The position numbers and the translations under genes are program-made. A DNA stretch of 8,580 nt from contig CALAVD010000094.1 of the NCBI GenBank assembly GCA_937892085.1, positions 1 through 8,580 on the forward strand. Reading direction: 5' to 3'. Source of the stretch: an uncultured Prevotellaceae bacterium. GTDB lineage: Bacteria > Bacteroidota > Bacteroidia > Bacteroidales > Muribaculaceae. The notes under the pieces were generated by a model that was not told the DNA's origin, made no database searches, and was given only the letters and a program-made list of their open reading frames with translations. Positions 1 through 5,119 of this stretch are shown in pieces (the first letter of the stretch is position 1; each line of letters begins with the position of its first letter).

Positions 1-65
1 GCGAACCCACTACAGCACAGCCACATAACTGACTTGCCTTGTTGAAGTTGGGTTAGTTTTTATAA

Positions 66-93
66 TTAGTTTAAATTCGTTGTTTTAAACTAA
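66..93 (-). terminator. AT-rich hairpin overlapping the stop codon of the last cluster gene
   Basis: TTAGTTTAAA (66-75) and TTTAAACTAA (84-93) form a perfect 10-bp stem with an 8-nt loop. The stem takes in the TAG stop codon (90-92). A second copy of TTAGTTT at 53-59 could compete for the same right arm. The stem is A/T-rich and no clean U-run follows on the minus strand, so it is only a possible end-of-transcript signal. Nothing else was recognised in positions 1-89. Confidence 0.35.
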
Positions 94-2102
94 CGGAGGA
101 CTTTGGTGGCGGTGCCGTCGGTGTAGCGGATGATGAGGATGCCGGTGGCGGTGTCGCTCACGCGCTGACCTTGTGCGTTGTAGATGCCCTCGACCTGGCG
201 GCTGGCGGCGTTGATATTGTCGATGCCGGTGATAATGGTCTCTTCCATGCTATAAGTGGTAAAGGTGTAGTTGTCAAACCATCGCGGGTCGGTAGGGGCA
301 ATCTTGGGTGCTATGCCGGCGGGCGTTGCCCAAGCCTCGTTGAGGGCTGTCATGCCGTAGGCAGTGTAGAGGTTGCCTGGCTGCACTGTCACGCCGCTCT
401 GGTTGTTGAGGGCAATGCTGGTGCCTTGAGGTGCGTTGCGGTAGCTGCGCAGCTTGCCGTCGGCGTCGCCATAGCCTATGAGGTAGTGCACCTGAGTGGG
501 CTGAACGGGATATCCGTCATCGGCGATGCGGCTTAGTTTGACTGTTGCATAGTCGTAGGTGACATTGCTCTCACCAGTGGTGATGTTGCCCGTGGCCATG
601 ATCATGGGGTTGCCGTTGCTCAAGGTGTAGATGCCTGTAAGCCCCTTAGCGGCAATGCTGGTGGCATTGAAGTCGTTGGGCACGAGCAGTGCCACGTAGT
701 TGCCGTTGCCGTCGGTGGCGCTCACCATCTTGTTGTTGTTATCATAAGGTGCCTGGAAGCCCTCGGCGATAGCAAGCTCGTCGGCCACAGTGTAAGCCTC
801 CATGCTGACACCGTTGGCGATAATCTCGGCCAGAGTAGTGCCGGGCTTGGTGTAGTTGATGGTGTAGGTCTTCACGGTGTTGAAGTCGTTGCTCACCACA
901 GCCACGATGAGCATGTAGCCGTCGCGGGTCTCGATGGCTTTCTTCACGAGATAAGCGTGAGGGCTTTCGTAGGTAGCATCGATGTCGTCATCGGTGAATG
1001 TCTCGCCCAGGGCAAGGTTGAAATTGTACTCATGGTTATCCTGCGCAAATCCCTCAAGAGCAGTGCCCTTAATGGTGATGCCTGTGATGGCAGCGTCATA
1101 TACCAACGAGATGTCGTCGATATAGAGAGCGTCGCCACTTGCTCCACCGCCAGGAGTTGAACTGGTTGAGAAAGTCACCAGCAAAGCCTGGCCTGTGATG
1201 TCGGGGTCGATGTAGTTAAACGGAACTGAATATTCAACAAAATCAGCACTCGAAGCGATGTTGGTAAGATCCTTGGCGAAAGCAAGTTTATTGGTATAAG
1301 TAGCGTCCTCCGGGTCCTGATAGGCAGTGCCATCGGTGATGATGGCGCTCATCGAGGCACGGTAGGCACTGTTCTTAGGAGTGAACTTTGCCCAGAACTT
1401 GATGGCATCGGGGCGGCCGTGCATAATGGTGTAGAACGGGTCGCCGTTAGTGTCGGTTGCTGTGTTGCTGATGTCCATCTTGCTGCAGTTGGCAGTGTTG
1501 CTGGGCGATGTGCTGCCAGCATTCAGGCATCCGGTGGTCATAGTGCCGTTGCCGACCTGAAAGAATGCTGTGCCCGATGTCATCAGAGCGCTATAGGTGC
1601 CACTGTGCTTGTCGGTGCTTTTCTCTAATTTACCAGGCGCAAGGTTAGCCCAAGTGCCTGTGGCGCTTGCGAATCCGTGCCAGGCAAATGGCTCGCCGTT
1701 GCTCTTGAAGTTCTCGAAGCCGCTGTTCTTGATTTGGTAGCCGGTGAGCTCGCCGTCCTGTGCGAATTTTACATTGGTGCCCCCCAGGTCGTTAGCGATG
1801 TCGAGGTTGAAAGTCATGGCATATTGGTTGAATGCCATCACCATGCTGGCAGTTCCGGCGTCGATGTCCTGGCAAGTGACAACGCTTGTCAATCCGTTGC
1901 TTGTGGTTCCTGGAGCGGTAATCTCGATGTTTCCTATCGCCCCCACATTGTTGATGATAAGGGTGTAGTTGCTGCCGTTGCTGTTGACCGTCACTGTAGC
2001 TTGTGACGATGATCCGTCAACAGTGAGTGTGCCGCTATAGTCGGTTGCCAATGCAGCCAGAGCAGTCACTGCAGCGAGCATTGTAGTGAAAAGTTTTTTC
2101 AT
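90..2102 (-). CDS. Large secreted multidomain protein: calycin-like barrel, PCMD, beta-sandwich and C-terminal sorting-like tail
   Basis: This is a 670-residue exported protein of unknown function, probably located at the cell surface. Residues 1-19 are a Sec signal peptide (MKK start, hydrophobic core, ALA-like cleavage before TDYSG). Residues 20 to about 118 resemble the calycin-like (lipocalin-type) beta-barrel of Bacteroidales and match the start of the neighbouring 184-residue protein. Residues 126-336 look like a PCMD (putative carbohydrate metabolism) jelly-roll, opening with GFENF and closing with the typical YIDDISLVYD. Residues 339-418 look like an Ig/cadherin-like beta-sandwich ending in TYTINY. 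Residues 420-600 form a beta-rich region I cannot name; it is faintly OB-fold-like. The last ~44 residues (GIYNAQGQRV, then a final basic strand) resemble the short C-terminal tails of many secreted Bacteroidales proteins and a degenerate type IX sorting domain. It is the last gene of the four-gene minus-strand run. The ATG at 2102 is favoured because the signal peptide starts there. Module calls are from memory of the families; secretion is the firmest part. Confidence 0.88.
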   Translation of the reverse strand: MKKLFTTMLAAVTALAALATDYSGTLTVDGSSSQATVTVNSNGSNYTLIINNVGAIGNIEITAPGTTSNGLTSVVTCQDIDAGTASMVMAFNQYAMTFNLDIANDLGGTNVKFAQDGELTGYQIKNSGFENFKSNGEPFAWHGFASATGTWANLAPGKLEKSTDKHSGTYSALMTSGTAFFQVGNGTMTTGCLNAGSTSPSNTANCSKMDISNTATDTNGDPFYTIMHGRPDAIKFWAKFTPKNSAYRASMSAIITDGTAYQDPEDATYTNKLAFAKDLTNIASSADFVEYSVPFNYIDPDITGQALLVTFSTSSTPGGGASGDALYIDDISLVYDAAITGITIKGTALEGFAQDNHEYNFNLALGETFTDDDIDATYESPHAYLVKKAIETRDGYMLIVAVVSNDFNTVKTYTINYTKPGTTLAEIIANGVSMEAYTVADELAIAEGFQAPYDNNNKMVSATDGNGNYVALLVPNDFNATSIAAKGLTGIYTLSNGNPMIMATGNITTGESNVTYDYATVKLSRIADDGYPVQPTQVHYLIGYGDADGKLRSYRNAPQGTSIALNNQSGVTVQPGNLYTAYGMTALNEAWATPAGIAPKIAPTDPRWFDNYTFTTYSMEETIITGIDNINAASRQVEGIYNAQGQRVSDTATGILIIRYTDGTATKVLR

Positions 2103-2107
2103 GATTT

Positions 2108-2120
2108 TAATTTGAAATTA
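2108..2120. repeat. 13-bp AT palindrome just upstream of the 670-residue protein's start
   Basis: TAATTT-G-AAATTA is a perfect palindrome around a central G, ending 5 bp before the ATG at 2102. A similar AT palindrome precedes the related gene starting at 2763. It may be an operator, a translation-site structure, or chance in AT-rich leader DNA. Confidence 0.4.
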
Positions 2121-2148
2121 TACCTATCGGAAATGGAATTATAAGTGC

Positions 2149-2206
2149 TGTTAAGTGTTAAGTGTAGCGGTACTTGGTACTTAACACTTAACACTTGCAA
2201 CTTAAT
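2149..2206. repeat. Heptad repeat array with a 15-bp inverted repeat between the 184- and 670-residue genes
   Basis: From the stop of the 184-residue gene leftwards, the plus strand reads as 7-bp units: ACTTGGT (2172), ACTTAAC (2179), ACTTAAC (2186), ACTTGCA (2193), ACTTAAT (2200). Two inverted units, TTAAGTG, lie at 2151 and 2158. As a result, 2149-2163 and 2179-2193 are perfect 15-bp inverted repeats around a 15-nt spacer, and the intergenic RNA could form a long stem-loop. No U-run follows on the minus strand, so a simple terminator is unlikely. The unit ACTTnnn is shared with the array at 3679-3699. Confidence 0.8.
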
Positions 2207-2208
2207 TA

Positions 2209-2763
2209 TCAGTCTCCTAAAAGGATGTTGTAGATTGCTGTGATGTCGCCAGCGGTAACAACGCCGTCGCCGTCAACGTCGCCATAAATGCCGCCGGCCT
2301 GACCCTCATCCTGGGTGCTGAACTTCACGTTGATGAACTGACCAATGACATTAACCATGTCGATGTCGATGTCGGCCTTGGCATCGGTGCCGTCAAACTG
2401 GGCTGCAAGGATGATGGGCACATCACCCAATAGAGGACCATACCACATGGGCACATCGGGGTCGTCGCCGTCTTGAATGTTGATAACTTGGTCGGCAACT
2501 ACAGTAGTAGTGCCGTTGATGGTGTAGCCCTTCATGTTGTCGAGCACAATATTGCCCACATCTAAGGTGGTTCCCTCGGCGGTAAGGCGGAAGTTCTTGA
2601 TGTTGAGCAAGTAGGTGCCATCCTCATTCTGGTCAATCGAGATGGTGGCATCTTGTGTAGTGGGATTGTCGTTGATGGTCACGGTAATCTTACCGTTGTA
2701 ATCAGTAGCCATAGCAGTCAAAGCAAGAGCCGCTGTCGCAATAAAAGTGAAAATTTTCTTCAT
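2209..2763 (-). CDS. Small secreted calycin-like protein with a C-terminal single dockerin-like calcium loop
   Basis: This is a 184-residue exported protein of unknown function. Residues 1-19 are a signal peptide (MKKIF, alanine-rich core, cleavage near AMA-TDYNG). Residues 20 to about 152 are short alternating beta-strands, fitting a calycin/lipocalin-like barrel; the first ~60 residues follow the same pattern as the downstream 670-residue protein (ATDYxGxhTV, then an 'ATI/V-x-V/I' strand and a 'Y-x-L-x-I-x-N' strand). Residues 161-184 form one F-hand of a type I dockerin: a loop with D162, D164, D166, T170 and D173, followed by a helix (ITAIYNILL). A full dockerin has two such repeats, so this is a half-dockerin, a common C-terminal ending in secreted gut Bacteroidales proteins. 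Calcium binding is inferred from the ligand pattern. The gene lies third in the minus-strand cluster, 84 bp after the beta-barrel gene and 106 bp before the 670-residue gene. Confidence 0.87.
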   Translation of the reverse strand: MKKIFTFIATAALALTAMATDYNGKITVTINDNPTTQDATISIDQNEDGTYLLNIKNFRLTAEGTTLDVGNIVLDNMKGYTINGTTTVVADQVINIQDGDDPDVPMWYGPLLGDVPIILAAQFDGTDAKADIDIDMVNVIGQFINVKFSTQDEGQAGGIYGDVDGDGVVTAGDITAIYNILLGD

Positions 2764-2764
2764 G

Positions 2765-2780
2765 ATTTAAACGTTTAAAT
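2765..2780. repeat. 16-bp perfect AT-rich palindrome next to the start of the 184-residue gene
   Basis: ATTTAAACGTTTAAAT is self-complementary over 16 bp and centred on CG. It lies one base upstream of the ATG (2763). It occupies the place of the ribosome-binding site, where it could be a protein-binding site or weak RNA structure. The parallel position before the 670-residue gene makes chance a little less likely. Confidence 0.5.
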
Positions 2781-2802
2781 TATTATTTATTAATAGATTT
2801 TT

Positions 2803-2851
2803 CAATTTCAAATTTTCAATTGTGCATTGTGCATTGTGCATTCAGCATTAT
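2803..2851. repeat. Seven-unit heptad repeat array after the beta-barrel gene
   Basis: Seven consecutive 7-bp units drift gradually in sequence: CAATTTC (2803), AAATTTT (2810), CAATTGT (2817), GCATTGT (2824), GCATTGT (2831), GCATTCA (2838), GCATTAT (2845). The last unit overlaps the TAA stop of the beta-barrel gene (2848-2850 on the plus strand). Similar 7-bp-periodic spacers are, to my recollection, frequent between genes in Bacteroidales; their role is not known to me. Confidence 0.8.
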
Positions 2852-3633
2852 TTAAACCTGTAGGCAATACCTATTGTTGCATATATAGGGTAGAGGGTTT
2901 GGTCAAGGGTTTTGAAGCTGCTCTTAAAGAAGCCGCTCAGTCCCCAGTTGAGGTCGGCATAAACTCCGAACTTGCGTGCGAAGAAATAGTCAACGCCCAG
3001 TCCCATACCCCATTGCAGCTTGCGGATGTCGTCCTTGAAGTCGTAGTCGCCACGGTCATCTTCGGTAGTGCCCAGCAGCACTTTTGGTCCTGTGGGGTCG
3101 TCAACACGCAGGTGCCCGTCGTAGGCGAAGCCGTCGAAGTTGCAGCTGGTAAGATAAGAGAAGTAAGGTCCGAACTTGAGTTTCCACTTGTCGTTGAACT
3201 TATAAACGGCTTGAATGGGCACAGTGAATGTCCACTGCACGGCATGGCTGTCGTTCTTGCCGGTGAACACGCCCTCGAGTGACTGCCCGTCCTTTGTTAT
3301 TTCCATGTGGTAGTTCTTGACAGTTGCGTCGATGTGCATAGCCTTGTTTTCAAAGTGTATGCCGGCCAGCACTCCCCAATGCTCAGTTGCAGGCTTGATG
3401 AGGTCGGCTCCAAACGCCACGTTGGGCTGCAAGATGAATTTGTTGAGTTTTCTTATCTCGGCTGGCATGCCCATGGGCGCTGTGCCACCAATGGAGTAAC
3501 CTAATCGTCCATATCCTTCCACATTGCGGAAAAAGTCTTGCAGGTTCTGGCATCCGCCGTCATTGGGCATAATGGCCCATGCGCTCATTGAGGCTAGAAC
3601 TATGATTAACAATGATGTTATATATCGTTTCAT
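2848..3633 (-). CDS. Outer-membrane beta-barrel protein (porin-family, PorT/OmpA-barrel type)
   Basis: This is a 261-residue predicted outer-membrane protein. Residues 1-20 are a signal peptide with an AWA cleavage site. The mature protein shows the alternating hydrophobic/polar strands and glycine/aromatic pattern of a small 8- to 10-stranded barrel: FILQPNVAFGADL, WGVLAGIHFENKA, WTFTVPIQAVYKF, WKLKFGPYFSYLT, LQWGMGLGVDYFF, FGVYADLNWGLSG and a final strand ending YATIGIAYRFK. The aromatic residue near the C terminus fits recognition by the BAM machinery. The general form matches the Bacteroidetes outer-membrane beta-barrel families (Pfam OMP_b-brl type). Residues 21-60 before the barrel may be a short periplasmic or plug segment. 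The gene follows the lipoprotein gene by 70 bp, so it could be a membrane partner for the cluster's secreted proteins, but nothing in the sequence proves export or binding activity. The stop codon overlaps the last unit of the heptad repeat that follows. Confidence 0.87.
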   Translation of the reverse strand: MKRYITSLLIIVLASMSAWAIMPNDGGCQNLQDFFRNVEGYGRLGYSIGGTAPMGMPAEIRKLNKFILQPNVAFGADLIKPATEHWGVLAGIHFENKAMHIDATVKNYHMEITKDGQSLEGVFTGKNDSHAVQWTFTVPIQAVYKFNDKWKLKFGPYFSYLTSCNFDGFAYDGHLRVDDPTGPKVLLGTTEDDRGDYDFKDDIRKLQWGMGLGVDYFFARKFGVYADLNWGLSGFFKSSFKTLDQTLYPIYATIGIAYRFK

Positions 3634-3678
3634 ATTATTTCGATTATTATTGGTCGCCTATCGTAGTCTTAGGAAAAG

Positions 3679-3699
3679 ACTTCACACTTCACACTTAAA
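3679..3699. repeat. Three-unit ACTTnnn heptad array after the lipoprotein gene
   Basis: ACTTCAC (3679), ACTTCAC (3686) and ACTTAAA (3693) are tandem 7-bp units ending 4 bp before the stop codon of the lipoprotein gene (3704-3706). The unit has the same ACTTnnn form as the array at 2172-2206. A small hairpin GTCTT/AAGAC (3666-3670 with 3676-3680) adjoins and slightly overlaps it. Confidence 0.7.
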
Positions 3700-3703
3700 A
3701 TGT

Positions 3704-4876
3704 TTACTCTTTGGTTTCGCAAGTGAGCCTTACCTTATCAACCTTGAGAGTGCTGCCCACAGCACCTTCAAAGCTTGCCCCCTCGATGCTCGATGAGAAC
3801 ACGATGGTGATACTGTAGCCTCTATTTTCAAGCAAGGTCATGTCGATGTCGCTGTTATACTCAAATGGGATGTCGAAATACACCCATTCTCCGTTGGTCT
3901 CATTAACATTCTGTACTCGTGCCACTGCTACTATCTGCTTGCTTGAGAGCACGTTGTCGCCATAGAGAACCACTGGATTGCCATCGGCATCATGATTGAG
4001 ATAAAGCACCGAGTAGATGTCGCCTGCATCGATGCGCTCAGGATGCTCAACAAAGTTCTTGTCGGTGAACGGTGCGCTGGGGCTGTACTGGTAGTAGCCC
4101 GAGAGGCGAACCGGCTTTTGAGTGAATGGAATACCAAACTCTGTGGCTTGCATAGCATTGAATATCGCTTTGGCAACATTGAACTTGCCCAAGAAGAGGT
4201 TGCCAGCAGCGATGGGACGTGGGTTGGTTCCCGAGTGCCCCAAAGGGCCGGTGTCGCGGGTAATGAGTAATAATCCGTGTCCTTCATATCCCTCTTGCAG
4301 CACCGATGTGGGGAACTCGTCGGCCTTAGCTCCGCTCATCGAGAGTCGGAAGCCGAGGTTGCCTGAAGCCCAATCGTCGCCCAAGGTGCCGTCGGCGAGA
4401 GTGTTGTGCCACACATAGAACTGGTGGTAGAGAGGGTCAAGTTCGAAATGCTCGAAGTCGAAGTTCATCACCTCAGTGATGTAGTGAGCCACACGGTTGC
4501 ACTCCACGGTGTAAGTGCGGCTCCACTTGCCGTCCTGTGAGGTGACGGTGTAGGTCACAGGACCATTGCTGAAGTCGTGTGTCGAGCCGTTGGCAGGTGA
4601 GATAGTAGCACCCTCGGTGATGGTGAACTGCGGAGCGAGTGCTGTGACATCGGCATCGTCGCGCATGGTGAAGACAATCTTGTCGTCGGAGCTGATGACG
4701 TTGATTAGAGTGTCGGTTGCGTTGTAAAACATGGCATCCACGTCACCAACGTGCACCCAAGCCTTCTCGATGTCGCACTCGGCATTGAGCGGTTCTTCCT
4801 TAAAGCAGGATGTGAAGAGGGTCGCTAATGTTATAAGTGCCACAAATAGAGCTATTTTGTTTGTTGAAAATCTCAT
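3704..4876 (-). CDS. PCMD-domain surface lipoprotein
   Basis: This is a 390-residue lipoprotein, first gene of the minus-strand cluster. The N terminus has a lipoprotein signal (hydrophobic residues 8-20, lipobox LFTSC with acylated C24). The next residues are FKEE; a lysine followed by two acidic residues just after the cysteine resembles the Bacteroidetes lipoprotein export signal, so surface exposure is plausible. Residues ~36-128 look like an Ig-like beta-sandwich (PVTYTVTSQDGKWSRTYTV), often found before PCMD modules. Residues ~140-386 fit the PCMD fold (putative carbohydrate metabolism domain) well: DDWASGNLGF, IAAGNLFLGKF, FGIPFTQKPVRLSGYYQY, EWVYFDIPFEY and GSTLKVDKVRL lie in the family order. 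PCMD proteins are thought to bind or process glycans, though no activity is established that I know of and no catalytic residues can be assigned here. The start is supported by the signal peptide and by a TAnnTTTG motif about 40 bp upstream. Confidence 0.9.
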   Translation of the reverse strand: MRFSTNKIALFVALITLATLFTSCFKEEPLNAECDIEKAWVHVGDVDAMFYNATDTLINVISSDDKIVFTMRDDADVTALAPQFTITEGATISPANGSTHDFSNGPVTYTVTSQDGKWSRTYTVECNRVAHYITEVMNFDFEHFELDPLYHQFYVWHNTLADGTLGDDWASGNLGFRLSMSGAKADEFPTSVLQEGYEGHGLLLITRDTGPLGHSGTNPRPIAAGNLFLGKFNVAKAIFNAMQATEFGIPFTQKPVRLSGYYQYSPSAPFTDKNFVEHPERIDAGDIYSVLYLNHDADGNPVVLYGDNVLSSKQIVAVARVQNVNETNGEWVYFDIPFEYNSDIDMTLLENRGYSITIVFSSSIEGASFEGAVGSTLKVDKVRLTCETKE

Positions 4877-4916
4877 TTCAAATATGTCGTTTTAGTAACA
4901 ATTTCAATACAAACTG

Positions 4917-4924
4917 CAAAGGTA
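4917..4924 (-). promoter_or_regulatory. Bacteroidetes -7 promoter element for the four-gene minus-strand cluster
   Basis: On the minus strand this reads TACCTTTG, an exact match to the Bacteroidetes TAnnTTTG -7 consensus, 40 bp upstream of the lipoprotein ATG. The -33 TTG element is weak: the expected position is only T-rich. No such motif was found in the three downstream gaps, which supports one transcript for the cluster. Confidence 0.7.
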
Positions 4925-5028
4925 GTGATTTTTCTTGAAATATAAGTTCATTTCATTCTAAAATATTAATTATTACATAAATTTTTAAATTTACAAGCAA
5001 ATATCTTTTATATGTTAAATTTTAATCG

Positions 5029-5036
5029 TATATTTG
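5029..5036 (+). promoter_or_regulatory. Bacteroidetes -7 promoter element for the nucleotide-sugar dehydratase gene
   Basis: TATATTTG matches the TAnnTTTG -7 consensus and lies 83 bp before the ATG at 5120, giving a leader of roughly 75-80 nt. The -33 region is AT-rich without a clear TTG. The 243-bp region 4877-5119 holds this and the divergent lipoprotein promoter; nothing else was recognised apart from a four-codon reading frame in the leader (5080-5094). Confidence 0.65.
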
Positions 5037-5119
5037 CGCCACAATTCTCAGGGGCACTTCATTTTTGTTGAGTGAAAAAATGTTGCGGCTCTAAGGTTTT
5101 TTGTTAAGCACTTAAGCTT

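Noticed and set aside
171..2006. Several plus-strand reading frames of 67-121 codons opposite the 670-residue gene
   Set aside because: All lie within a convincing minus-strand gene with recognisable modules; their alanine/valine-rich translations are typical of antisense frames.
2149..2206. CRISPR array
   Set aside because: The repeat unit is only 7 bp with no spacers, and no cas gene is present.
2209..2281. Evidence for a cellulosome
   Set aside because: Only a half-dockerin is present; no cohesin, scaffoldin or glycoside hydrolase is seen.
2827..3282. 151-codon plus-strand reading frame opposite the beta-barrel gene
   Set aside because: It is a shadow of the real minus-strand gene; no signal peptide, domain or promoter, and it begins inside the heptad repeat.
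5080..5094. Four-codon upstream reading frame (ATG TTG CGG CTC TAA) in the dehydratase leader
   Set aside because: It is too short, lacks a ribosome-binding site and shows no regulatory codon pattern; chance is the simplest explanation.
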